Positions 40,873 to 48,760 of a stretch of 64,000 nucleotides of DNA are shown piece by piece (the first letter of the stretch is position 1; each line of letters begins with the position of its first letter). Both the position numbers and the translations under genes were made by a program. The notes beneath the pieces were generated by a model, which ran no database searches, had not been told where the DNA came from, and saw nothing but the letters and a program-made list of their open reading frames with translations. The DNA comes from GWB1-39-12 sp964435575. GTDB taxonomy: Bacteria; Patescibacteriota; Microgenomatia; UBA8517. The stretch spans positions 1 through 64,000 of the forward strand of contig CAYSZS010000001.1 in assembly GCA_964435575.1 (NCBI GenBank), in the 5' to 3' direction.

Positions 40873-41784
40873 ATGAATATACACATAAAAACAGCTTGGG
40901 ACCACGTGAGACGTGCTCCATTTCAGGCATTGGCAGCTATTTTTGTTTTGATGATAACTTTCTTTGTCATAACCATTATTACTATTTTGGGCTATTCCTC
41001 AAGCCAGGTTCTTAAGTACTTTGAAACTAGGCCCCAGATTATTACCTTTTTGAAAGATGATGCGACTCCTGAAAAGATCTCTTCCTTACAAAATAAATTG
41101 GAGAAAGACAACCGTGTTTCGGAAGTAAGCTATATTTCAAAAGAACAGGCGCTTGAGATTTACAAGAAAGCGACCGCCGGGAATCCACTCTTATCAGAGC
41201 TGGTTAGCCCGTCAATTTTTCCTGCAAGTCTGGAGTTTTCACTGGTTGATTTATCCTATGCTAACGAACTGATAGGAGAAATTAAAAGTGAAGACATAGT
41301 TGATCAAGTGGGTTTTACCGCGAGTCTTGGAGGAGAGGAAACTTTGTCTGACGTTGTAGATAGACTCAGAAACTTTTCGAATTATATAAAAATTGGAGGT
41401 GGCGTTTTTGCGCTACTTCTCACGTCAACTTCGTTCTTAGTTCTGATTGTCATCATTGGCATGAGAATGACAACAAGGCGTGGTGAGATAGAGGTCTTGG
41501 ATTTGATTGGTGCAACTCCCGGATTTATCCGAAGTCCAATTATATATGAGGCGATTATTTATGCAATTTCGGGAGTATTCGTTGGCTGGCTAATCGCTTT
41601 ACTCTTGGTTTTATACGCGACCCCAAGCCTGATTTCTTATTTCGGAGAAATTCCTGTTGTTCCGAAAGATACCATAAAGCTTTTTGGACTATTCGGCTTA
41701 ATACTCGGAGCCGAACTTTTTATTGGACTCTTTTTGGCAGTCTCAGGAAGCATTATGGCAGTATCAAGAGTCAAGCGAAAATAA
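40873..41784 (+). CDS. ftsX: Cell division protein FtsX
   Basis: 303 residues from ATG 40873. Four membrane segments: one near the N-terminus (ALAAIFVLMITFFVITIITI), an extracytoplasmic domain (residues about 50-170), then three (FALLLTSTSFLVLIVIIG, YAISGVFVGWLIALLLVL, LGAELFIGLFLAVSG). MTTRRGEIEVLDLIGATPGFI is the conserved coupling segment. FtsEX switches on a cell-wall hydrolase outside; the next gene is the likely partner. Confidence 0.95.
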   Translation: MNIHIKTAWDHVRRAPFQALAAIFVLMITFFVITIITILGYSSSQVLKYFETRPQIITFLKDDATPEKISSLQNKLEKDNRVSEVSYISKEQALEIYKKATAGNPLLSELVSPSIFPASLEFSLVDLSYANELIGEIKSEDIVDQVGFTASLGGEETLSDVVDRLRNFSNYIKIGGGVFALLLTSTSFLVLIVIIGMRMTTRRGEIEVLDLIGATPGFIRSPIIYEAIIYAISGVFVGWLIALLLVLYATPSLISYFGEIPVVPKDTIKLFGLFGLILGAELFIGLFLAVSGSIMAVSRVKRK

Positions 41785-41790
41785 CTTGAG

Positions 41791-42942
41791 ATGTCAAAGA
41801 TAAAGAAAGCATTACTTGTTCTTCTATTAACATTTTTTTTCGTTCGCCCAATCTTTGTAGCTGCGGAAAGTGAATCGGAAAAGCTCGAACGTTTGAGTAA
41901 TGAAATAGAGCAGTATGAACAGGAGCTGGGTAAATTAAAATCTCAAGCGAGCACTTTATCTAATCAAATCGCCCAATACGACGCTCAAATTCGGTTGACA
42001 ACCTTAAAAATTGCTCAAACAGAGGAAAAAATCTTACTTCTTGGAGGAAGAATAGACCAACTTGAGACGTCTCTAACGGCATTAACAAAAGCATTTACCT
42101 CGAGGGTTGTCTATACCTACAAAATGTCGAGGCTAAATGAAGCCTATCTAATGCTCATTTTCTCATCCGATCTTAACTCTGCTATTTCTAGTTTTCACTA
42201 TTTACAAAAGATTCAGGAAGCGGACAGGGATTTACTGGTAAGACTCGAAAAAGCGCAGGTTGATTACCGAGATCAAAAATCTGATCAGGAGGAACTTCAG
42301 GGGCAGCTTGAAGAGCAAAAAAGCGTTCTTGGTGCCCAAAAGACGGCTAAAGCAGTGCTTTTGGAGCAGACCAGAAATGATGAGAGGCGTTACCAACAAC
42401 TTCTGTCAGCAGTACGAGCAGAGTTTGAAGCCATCCAGGCGATATTAGCTGGAAAAGGGCAGGAGGAAGAAGTGGGAAAAGTGTCTGTGGGTCAAAGAAT
42501 CGCCTCAATTATCCAAGGAGCTTCCTGTAATTCAAGCGGAAGCCATCTCCATTTCATAATTCGTCAAGGGACTGCGACACAAAACCCTTTCAGTTATTTA
42601 AGAAGCGGTATTGATTATGAAAATTGTTCAGGTTCATCATGCGGATCAAATGATGGAGATCCGTTTAGTCCAACGGGTGGTTGGGATTGGCCAATTAATC
42701 CGAAAATTAAATTTTCTCAAGGATATGGGAGTACCTGGGCTGTCAGAAACACTTGGGTTGGAAGAGTTTACCAGTTTCATAATGGAGTTGATATAAGTAG
42801 TAATTCCACGGAAGTAAAGGCCGTAAAGACGGGAACTTTGTTTAGAGGTAGCTATGGAACGGGTAGCTGTCGACTTAGGTATGTTCGAGTTGATCACGAA
42901 GATTCCGACTTGGACACATTGTATTTGCACATAAACTATTAA
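41791..42942 (+). CDS. Coiled-coil M23-like peptidoglycan peptidase, motifs permuted
   Basis: 383 residues: signal peptide (LLVLLLTFFFVRPIFVAAE), EnvC/PcsB-like coiled coil (residues about 30-230), then a LytM-like region. Here HLHF (His252-Leu-His-Phe, in SGSHLHFIIRQG) comes before FHNGVDIS (His330...Asp334) and the chain ends at YLHINY (His380), whereas standard M23 order is HxxxD, HLH-type pair, with HLHF last. All four metal/catalytic residues are present but circularly rearranged. It follows ftsX by 6 bases, fitting an FtsEX-activated hydrolase. Confidence 0.78.
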   Translation: MSKIKKALLVLLLTFFFVRPIFVAAESESEKLERLSNEIEQYEQELGKLKSQASTLSNQIAQYDAQIRLTTLKIAQTEEKILLLGGRIDQLETSLTALTKAFTSRVVYTYKMSRLNEAYLMLIFSSDLNSAISSFHYLQKIQEADRDLLVRLEKAQVDYRDQKSDQEELQGQLEEQKSVLGAQKTAKAVLLEQTRNDERRYQQLLSAVRAEFEAIQAILAGKGQEEEVGKVSVGQRIASIIQGASCNSSGSHLHFIIRQGTATQNPFSYLRSGIDYENCSGSSCGSNDGDPFSPTGGWDWPINPKIKFSQGYGSTWAVRNTWVGRVYQFHNGVDISSNSTEVKAVKTGTLFRGSYGTGSCRLRYVRVDHEDSDLDTLYLHINY

Positions 42943-42961
42943 ATGCGATACTAATATACCT

Positions 42962-42979
42962 GCCCGTCGGCAGACGGGC
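42962..42979. repeat. GC-rich hairpin
   Basis: GCCCGTC ggca GACGGGC, 7-bp stem, just before the lamin-tail gene; related to 5541-5560. Confidence 0.6.
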
Positions 42980-42985
42980 GAATGC

Positions 42986-43900
42986 ATGCAAATGACACGA
43001 ATCGAGTCAGACTCGACGAATAAATGTAAATATCTTGGGAATGTACCTAAGATAAATTTATCAATTCTTTTAGCCGTCCTCCTTCTTATCATTTTTCGAA
43101 CAACCGTTTCCGCACAGGTAGTAATTAATGAGTTGGGAGTTTTGGATTCGCCAGACTGGATTGAAATCTATAATTTTGACCAGCAACCCGTTGATTTATC
43201 TGTGTTTAAAGTTAAGGATGATAAAGGGAATGAGCTTACATTAAGTGGGATTTTAGCTGGAGGTGGTTTTAAATCGTTTGACTGGAGTAATAGATTGAAT
43301 AACGCTGGCGATGTTGTGTGGTTGGTTAAAGTTTCAGATGATTCCGTAATCGAGGAATTAAAGTATGGAGAGAAGGGAGGAGTTTGTGTACCAAGTAACG
43401 AAAGTGGTTCTATAGGAAAATTGACAGATGGGGCAAGTGGTTCAGAAAGGTTGGAAAGGTTTTCAAAAGACTCAAAAGGATCATCTAATAATAACGGTGT
43501 GATAGATCCATGTCCAACGCCTACGCCTGAGCCAACCGATTCTCCCACTCCAACCACAAAGCCTACAAATACGCCAATACCTAAGCCTACGAGTACGAGT
43601 GTGCCTACGTCTAAACCTAAAGCCACAACTACTTTTACTGTTGTTCCCACGATAAAGCAGGAAGATGGTCAGGAAACGGGTGAAGGGCAGACACTTAAAT
43701 TGGGGGGTGACACTACCAACGAAGTTCTTGGCATAAAAGATGTCGGCGAAAAAGAGTCAGAAACTGCCAATGAAGAAGCGGATAAAAAATTTCCATTTTT
43801 AGCCTTAATTCCTATCATATTAGGCGTCACATTAATGGGTAGTTCTTTTTACTATTTTCTAAGAAAGAGAAAAAAAGATTATAATTCTGATGGTGAATAG
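42986..43900 (+). CDS. Secreted lamin-tail-domain protein with C-terminal anchor
   Basis: 304 residues. A hydrophobic signal (LSILLAVLLLIIFRTTVSA) is followed directly by VVINELGVLDSPDWIEIYNF, the lamin-tail (LTD) opening, through GDVVWLVKVSDDSVIEELKYG. Then a long Thr/Pro linker (PTPTPEPTDSPTPTTKP) and a C-terminal membrane helix (ALIPIILGVTLMGSSFYYFL) with a basic tail. Bacterial LTD proteins are surface proteins; the layout suggests one tethered to the membrane. The start at 42986 makes a rather long N-region; a later start is possible. Overlaps the VanZ gene by 11 bases. Confidence 0.75.
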   Translation: MQMTRIESDSTNKCKYLGNVPKINLSILLAVLLLIIFRTTVSAQVVINELGVLDSPDWIEIYNFDQQPVDLSVFKVKDDKGNELTLSGILAGGGFKSFDWSNRLNNAGDVVWLVKVSDDSVIEELKYGEKGGVCVPSNESGSIGKLTDGASGSERLERFSKDSKGSSNNNGVIDPCPTPTPEPTDSPTPTTKPTNTPIPKPTSTSVPTSKPKATTTFTVVPTIKQEDGQETGEGQTLKLGGDTTNEVLGIKDVGEKESETANEEADKKFPFLALIPIILGVTLMGSSFYYFLRKRKKDYNSDGE

Positions 43901-44327
43901 TAATTTGAAAAATAAAATTTTTCGGTTTATTAAATATTGGCTACCTGTATTTATATGGCTCATCATCATTTTTGCTTTTTCAAATAATCCGACGGTAAGG
44001 GCTTCCGAAATTCATTGGCGGGATTTTAGTGTCAAGAAGTCGGCTCATGTTATTATCTACGCCATTCTTTCCACTCTGATCTATCGAGCTCTAAAGTCGA
44101 ATAATGTTGAGATGAAAAAAACAGGTTATATTTCAGTATTTCTGGCGTCATTTTATGGTATTACAGACGAATTTCACCAATCCTTTACTCCAGGACGTGA
44201 TCCGACTTTTAGAGACATAATTTTTGATACGATTGGTGCCACTTTAGCAATTTATTTTATTTGGAAATTATTGCCTAAGATGCCGGAAAAAGTTAGGCTT
44301 TGGGCAAAAAAACTTGAAATTACATAA
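43890..44327 (+). CDS. VanZ-family membrane protein
   Basis: 145 residues, four membrane segments. WLPVFIWLIIIFAFSNNP, SVKKSAHVIIYAILS and YGITDEFHQSFTPGRDPTFRD are the VanZ pattern (Lys-x-x-His, Asp-Glu-x-x-Gln, Pro-Gly-Arg). Family members give low-level teicoplanin resistance in enterococci; the reaction is unknown. The galE start follows at once. Confidence 0.85.
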   Translation: MVNSNLKNKIFRFIKYWLPVFIWLIIIFAFSNNPTVRASEIHWRDFSVKKSAHVIIYAILSTLIYRALKSNNVEMKKTGYISVFLASFYGITDEFHQSFTPGRDPTFRDIIFDTIGATLAIYFIWKLLPKMPEKVRLWAKKLEIT

Positions 44328-44328
44328 T

Positions 44329-45333
44329 ATGAAAAAGATATTAGTAACAGGGGGTGGGGGTTACATTGGATCTGTTGCAACCCACCTGCTTCTTCAAGAG
44401 GGATACGAAGTTGTGGTTATCGACAACTTTTCTACGGGATATAGGCAGCCACTGAAAATGCTTAAGTCCAAGTATAAGTCTAAGTTGAGTTACTACGAAG
44501 CTGATTTAAGAGACGATTTAACTCGCGTTTTTTATAAGGAAAAGGGGATTGGAGCAGTACTTCATTACGCCGCGTCATGCAGTGTGAACGAATCTATGGA
44601 GAACCCCGAAAAATATTTCCTTAACAATGTTTGCGGATCACAAAATTTGCTTTCGACGATGCTTAAATACAGGGTAAAAAAAATAGTTTTTTCTTCAACA
44701 TGCGCTGTTTATGGAGAGGCTAGATATGTGCCAATAGACGAGAACCATCCAACCAGTCCATCAAATCCGTATGGTGAAAGCAAATTGATGATTGAGAAAA
44801 TGCTTCGGTGGTATGGGAAGCTCAAGGGTTTAAATTATGTAATCTTAAGATATTTTAATGTTTGTGGAGCAAGCGATGATGCTGAAGTTGGAGATTCTAA
44901 AAGTCCCTCCGTCCTTTTGGTACAAAACGCCGTAAAGGGGGCATTAGGAATAGAGTCGTTTTTTCTGACTTGTCCAAAAGTTGATACGCCTGATGGGACG
45001 CCAATTAGAGACTATATAAATGTAGTTGATTTAAATGAGGCGCACATTTTAGCTTTGGAGCATCTCTTTAGAGGGGGAAAAAACGAAACTATCAACTTGG
45101 GGACGGGTAAAGGAAATTCTGTTTTGGAAATAGTCAATGTAGTTCAGAAAATAACGGGCGTGAGATTTGATTTACAAAAAGGCGTGGTGAGAAAAGGAGA
45201 GTATGCAAAAATGATCGCGGATATAAAAAAAGCAAAAAGGATTTTGGGTTGGAAACCGAAAAGAAGTCTGGAAGATTCTGTAAAATCTTTAATAAAATGG
45301 TATAAGAAATATCCTTATGGATGGAATAAATAG
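44329..45333 (+). CDS. galE: UDP-glucose 4-epimerase
   Basis: 334 residues from ATG 44329. Interconverts UDP-glucose and UDP-galactose with bound NAD. TGGGGYIGSVATHLL is the Rossmann loop, FSSTCAVYG the Ser/Thr strand, NPYGESK the Tyr-x-x-x-Lys pair, and RYFNVCGA the sugar-pocket segment. The length is right. An upstream TTG overlaps vanZ and is rejected. With galU it supplies UDP-sugars for surface glycans. Confidence 0.9.
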   Translation: MKKILVTGGGGYIGSVATHLLLQEGYEVVVIDNFSTGYRQPLKMLKSKYKSKLSYYEADLRDDLTRVFYKEKGIGAVLHYAASCSVNESMENPEKYFLNNVCGSQNLLSTMLKYRVKKIVFSSTCAVYGEARYVPIDENHPTSPSNPYGESKLMIEKMLRWYGKLKGLNYVILRYFNVCGASDDAEVGDSKSPSVLLVQNAVKGALGIESFFLTCPKVDTPDGTPIRDYINVVDLNEAHILALEHLFRGGKNETINLGTGKGNSVLEIVNVVQKITGVRFDLQKGVVRKGEYAKMIADIKKAKRILGWKPKRSLEDSVKSLIKWYKKYPYGWNK

Positions 45334-45362
45334 CTACACGGTTATATGGATATAAGGCTCTT

Positions 45363-45391
45363 TTGACAAATCGTCAAGAATTGTATATTTT
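45363..45391 (+). promoter_or_regulatory. Promoter of the subtilase gene
   Basis: Consensus TTGACA (45363-45368) and a TATATTTT region (45384-45391), 6 bases before ATG 45398. Confidence 0.65.
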
Positions 45392-45397
45392 TAGGCA

Positions 45398-46795
45398 ATG
45401 AAGAAAGTAATACTTTTGGTTTTATTAATCTTTTTTGCTTTAACCATTTTCAAAACAACTTCATTTAAAGAAACTATCTATGCTTCAAAGAGCGTTGATA
45501 TAGAATCTGAAAGGCTTATTGTTAAGTTCAGACGCTTTACCCCGAATATTTTTAGAGAGAAAGCTCTTGAAAGTGCGAAAGCGAACTATTCCGAAGACCT
45601 AAGGCTAAGTGACACGAAAGTGATCCAAGTTCCAAAGGGAGAGTTTTCAAACGCAGCAAAAACCCTTAAAAAGAATATTTTTGTTGAGTATGTTGAGCAA
45701 GACTTTATTGCTGAGACTCAAGAAATGCCCAATGACCCTTATTTCCCGAACCAATGGGGTTTGGAGAAGATAAATGCAAAGGGCGGTTGGGATAAAAGCC
45801 ATGGATTAAATTCAATTGATGTCGCAATTGTTGACACCGGTGTTAACAATTCACATCCTGACTTAGCCGGCAAAATTTCAGCTTCAGTAAATTGCATTTA
45901 TTCTTCCTGTCCTGGTTTTACTACAAACGATCCCGACGGACACGGAACGCACGTTGCTGGAATTGCAGCCGGAATAACCAATAATAGTCAGGGAATAGCA
46001 GGACTTTTGTGGGAGGGGAGAATTATGTCTGTAAAAGCTCTGGATGATACAGGAAATGGTTACTACTCCTGGATTGCCAATGGAATAGTTTGGGCGGCCG
46101 ATAATGGAGCAGAAGTCATTAATCTTTCACTCGGAGGAAATTCCAATTCATCAACACTGGCAAATGCGGTTACCTATGCCTGGAATAAAGGGTCTGTCTT
46201 GGTTGCCGCAGCGGGAAACAGTTCTAGCACTTCGCCGAAATACCCTGCTTATTTCTCTAATGTGATTGCAGTTTCCGCAACTGATCAAAACGACGCAAAA
46301 GCGTACTTTTCGAACTATGGCTCTTGGGTTGAACTAGCGGCACCGGGAGTTTCTATTCTTTCGACATACGAAAATGGTTATGAATATCTTTCGGGGACAT
46401 CTATGGCGACGCCTTTTGTTTCAGGACTTGCTGCGCTTATCTTTGCCCAAAATCCTCTCTGGGATAACAAAGACGTAAGAACTCAAATTGAGTCAACAGC
46501 AGATAAAATCGATGGCACGGAGAGCTTTTGGCAATTTGGAAGAATTAATGTCTGCAAGGCACTTGGTTGCATTATTTCAGGATTGACTCCTACACCGACG
46601 CCGGGGGTTTTGCCAACTGCTACATTGACGCCTACATCTAACCCTACACCGATACCAAGTCTGACTCCTACGCTTACTTCAACGCCTACATTAACGCCAA
46701 CGCCCTCCCCAACTCCGTCAGTTACTCCTACTCCTACACCGCAAAACCTTCCCTGGTGGTGTAAATATGTCCCCTGGCACTACACTTGTCAATAA
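45398..46795 (+). CDS. Secreted subtilisin-like serine protease (S8)
   Basis: 465 residues. Signal peptide (VILLVLLIFFALTIFKTTSF), an I9-like propeptide (ERLIVKFRRFTP to VEYVEQDF), then the catalytic domain with Asp146 (VDTGVN), His182 (GHGTHVAG) and Ser335 (SGTSMATP). A Thr/Pro linker (residues about 395-445) ends in a short tail NLPWWCKYVPWHYTCQ with two Cys that may act as an attachment or disulfide tag. It probably matures surface proteins or feeds on peptides outside the cell. Own promoter. Confidence 0.92.
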   Translation: MKKVILLVLLIFFALTIFKTTSFKETIYASKSVDIESERLIVKFRRFTPNIFREKALESAKANYSEDLRLSDTKVIQVPKGEFSNAAKTLKKNIFVEYVEQDFIAETQEMPNDPYFPNQWGLEKINAKGGWDKSHGLNSIDVAIVDTGVNNSHPDLAGKISASVNCIYSSCPGFTTNDPDGHGTHVAGIAAGITNNSQGIAGLLWEGRIMSVKALDDTGNGYYSWIANGIVWAADNGAEVINLSLGGNSNSSTLANAVTYAWNKGSVLVAAAGNSSSTSPKYPAYFSNVIAVSATDQNDAKAYFSNYGSWVELAAPGVSILSTYENGYEYLSGTSMATPFVSGLAALIFAQNPLWDNKDVRTQIESTADKIDGTESFWQFGRINVCKALGCIISGLTPTPTPGVLPTATLTPTSNPTPIPSLTPTLTSTPTLTPTPSPTPSVTPTPTPQNLPWWCKYVPWHYTCQ

Positions 46796-46836
46796 TTTTC
46801 CCTGTCTTGCAAATGTAGTGTAGAATGTTTTTTACG

Positions 46837-47313
46837 ATGCACATTTTTGCAGTAATTTTGGCGGTTTGTATTTTGACCGTTGGTTTGATAGTAGCTAGAA
46901 TTCAAAACCCATCGTTGAGTAATATTTATCGACAAAAAGAAGTTTTATCCGAGAAAGTATTACCAACACAAACTCCGACATATATACCTACCCCATTTCC
47001 AACCTCAGTTCCCAAAGACACACAAATAGATAGTTATAAATATCCAAACTCTTCTGTCATTTCCTCTTCTGGTAATAGTTTGTCTTTACAAAGTGATGAT
47101 ATGACAGATGTAATAACCGGTTGGTATAAAGAAAAAATTGAAAATGAAGGAATGAGTGTTACGACTTTTGTAAAAACCCGCGCAAACGACAAAGTTTTGA
47201 ATAAGTTGGTTGGAGTAAAAGAGGACGAGCAAATAAATGTCGAGATAAGTCAGGAGGGAGCTGGACAAACAGTTGACATATCAGTTAGTTTTTTGAATGA
47301 AAGTGACAACTGA
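46837..47313 (+). CDS. Membrane-anchored protein of unknown function
   Basis: About 158 residues from ATG 46837. A single N-terminal membrane helix (FAVILAVCILTVGLIVA), a Pro/Thr spacer (PTQTPTYIPTPFPTSVP), then a small domain (SSGNSLSLQSDDMTDVITGW to VDISVSFLNES) of mixed strands and helices. TAGAAT (46821-46826) lies 10 bases before this ATG, which favours it over ATG 46825. No family identified. Confidence 0.6.
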   Translation: MHIFAVILAVCILTVGLIVARIQNPSLSNIYRQKEVLSEKVLPTQTPTYIPTPFPTSVPKDTQIDSYKYPNSSVISSSGNSLSLQSDDMTDVITGWYKEKIENEGMSVTTFVKTRANDKVLNKLVGVKEDEQINVEISQEGAGQTVDISVSFLNESDN

Positions 47314-47321
47314 ATTCCCGC

Positions 47322-47350
47322 TTGACAAGATCTGTGGGCTTGGGTAACAT
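47322..47350 (+). promoter_or_regulatory. Promoter of the DUF4352-like gene
   Basis: TTGACA, 17-base spacer, TAACAT (47345-47350). A GTG at 47353 lies only 2 bases after the -10 box, before any transcript could begin, so ATG 47407 is the likely start. Confidence 0.7.
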
Positions 47351-47406
47351 ACGTGCAAAGTTCCTTTCTGCCTTCTAGACCACTTTCATTGAATAAACAA
47401 TTTAAT

Positions 47407-48174
47407 ATGGCAACCAGAGAAATTACTTTTCAAATACCAACTATTGATAGACTAGAAATCATTAATAGGTTGGCAGATTTTACAAATAAAATTACTTCAT
47501 TAAAAAATAGAGTAGGGCATTATCTTAGTGATTTTTTAACAAAACTGAAAGAAAGAAGAAAAGGTAGAGACGAATTTCAGAGTACTTCTTTAGGCAATAA
47601 AAGATTTGATTTTTCTTCTTCCAAATTAAGAAAACCCTTAAAAAATATACTATTACTAATAATTGCTTTGGCTATAATCTTCGGTATAGGGAAGGTGGTA
47701 AGTAGCATTTCACTACAAAACTCGTCCTCGGGTAAGTTAGAAGTAGAAAAAGCAAAAAAAAGCCAAGTATTAAATAGAGAATTTTCTTTCCCGCTTAAAG
47801 ACTCACAAGGCGAGCAAATCGGAGAAGTGAAATATATGGTGGAAAAAGCGGAGTTAATGGACGAGATTATCGTAGAAGGTAAACGCGCAAAAGCAGTCAA
47901 AGGTAGAATATTTCTTATTTTTACTATTAAAATTTCGAACGGATACACTCAAGCCATAGAGATGAACACGAAAGACTATGCACGCTTATCTGTTAACGGT
48001 AATTTTGATGAATGGCTTGCTCCGGACATTCACAACGACCCAGTTGAAGTACAGGCGATTTCTACAAAGTACACCAGGCTTGGCTTCCCCATTAATGAAA
48101 ACGACAAAAACTTAGTACTTCGAATAGGCGAAATAGAAGGCGAGAAACAAGAAATTCCTCTTGAACTAAAGTAA
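47407..48174 (+). CDS. Membrane-anchored DUF4352-like protein
   Basis: 255 residues from ATG 47407. A basic cytoplasmic region of about 80 residues, one membrane segment (NILLLIIALAIIFGIGKVV), then an extracytoplasmic domain: EVKYMVEKAELMDEI, FLIFTIKISNGYTQAIEM, DYARLSVNG and LVLRIGEIEG, which follow the strand pattern of DUF4352 (immunoglobulin-like) domains. Role unknown. The start is set by the promoter at 47322-47350. DUF2292-like gene follows after 6 bases. Confidence 0.65.
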   Translation: MATREITFQIPTIDRLEIINRLADFTNKITSLKNRVGHYLSDFLTKLKERRKGRDEFQSTSLGNKRFDFSSSKLRKPLKNILLLIIALAIIFGIGKVVSSISLQNSSSGKLEVEKAKKSQVLNREFSFPLKDSQGEQIGEVKYMVEKAELMDEIIVEGKRAKAVKGRIFLIFTIKISNGYTQAIEMNTKDYARLSVNGNFDEWLAPDIHNDPVEVQAISTKYTRLGFPINENDKNLVLRIGEIEGEKQEIPLELK

Positions 48175-48180
48175 AGATTC

Positions 48181-48360
48181 ATGGCGCTTGATTTATCAAA
48201 TCAAAAAATATCCGAAGCTTTGATACTAGAGATTAAGGACGCTTTGAAAAGCGTTAAATCTCATGGAAGCGTGGAAATCTATATCCAAGGAGGGCTGGTA
48301 ACTCAGATTACTGTGCGTAACATCAAAAAAACTAACAGTAAATTCGGCCAAAAATCCTAA
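48181..48360 (+). CDS. Small DUF2292/YezD-like protein
   Basis: 59 residues. EALILEIKDALKSVKSHGSV then EIYIQGGLVTQITVRNIKK gives one helix and two strands with the Gly-rich turn, the DUF2292 pattern. Function unknown in all members I know. It is 6 bases after the DUF4352-like gene and in the same direction, so likely cotranscribed. Confidence 0.7.
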   Translation: MALDLSNQKISEALILEIKDALKSVKSHGSVEIYIQGGLVTQITVRNIKKTNSKFGQKS

Positions 48361-48466
48361 TCCTCATAACTCAAGCAAAAAGGACATAATCCCATCGACG
48401 CTTACTATACATAACAGAAAATCTATAGAACAGTGGGAACGATTATATCTTTGCAATATTGGCCTA

Positions 48467-48495
48467 TTGACAAAACAAAATGAGCTTGTTATATA
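48467..48495 (+). promoter_or_regulatory. Strong promoter of the repeat-protein locus
   Basis: TTGACA (48467-48472), 17-base spacer, TATATA (48490-48495). This near-consensus site is among the best in the window. Confidence 0.75.
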
Positions 48496-48592
48496 TAAAT
48501 ATCCAGTCCATAGATATTAACCTATATCTATAATAAAACTGAGTAAAATGTATCTCTGCCCAAATGACATGTAATTTTTTGAGAGCTGGCCG

Positions 48593-48729
48593 CAAACGGA
48601 GGCTTTCCGGTTTGACTTCGTCCAACGGACGATTTTAGTCGAATCGGGGAGTCTCCGTTTTCGTTTGAAAGCGGGGTGTTTAGGGTGAAGTGCCTAGCCC
48701 CGTTAGATGCGTAAGCTATCTAACTGGGG
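48593..48729 (+). ncRNA. Structured 5' leader, possible riboswitch or attenuator
   Basis: CAAACGGAG/CTCCGTTT (48594-48601 with 48653-48660), CTTTCCG/CGGGGAG, GACT/AGTC and TCGTCC/GGACGA stack into one long hairpin. Then CCCCG (48698-48702) can pair either with CGGGG upstream (48672-48676, helped by TAGG/CCTA) or, with GTTAGAT, with ATCTAAC-t-GGGG downstream (48718-48729). The second choice ends 15 bases before the Shine-Dalgarno. The two-state layout is switch-like; I match it to no known class. Confidence 0.5.
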
Positions 48730-48743
48730 TGACCAAAAAGAAA

Positions 48744-48751
48744 GGGGGTGA
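48744..48751 (+). promoter_or_regulatory. Shine-Dalgarno of the first repeat protein
   Basis: GGGGGTGA, 9 bases before ATG 48761, directly after the switch-like hairpins. Confidence 0.75.
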
Positions 48752-48760
48752 AAATAAATA

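Larger units (their letters stand above)
48361..48760 (+). other. 400-base regulatory region before the repeat-protein locus
   Basis: No coding region seen. In order: a strong promoter (48467-48495), ATAGATAT/ATATCTAT hairpin (48510-48531) with a second TATAAT (48529-48534), a long hairpin (48593-48667), two mutually exclusive hairpins (48672-48702 or 48698-48729) and a strong Shine-Dalgarno. The leader would be about 260 bases. Confidence 0.75.
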
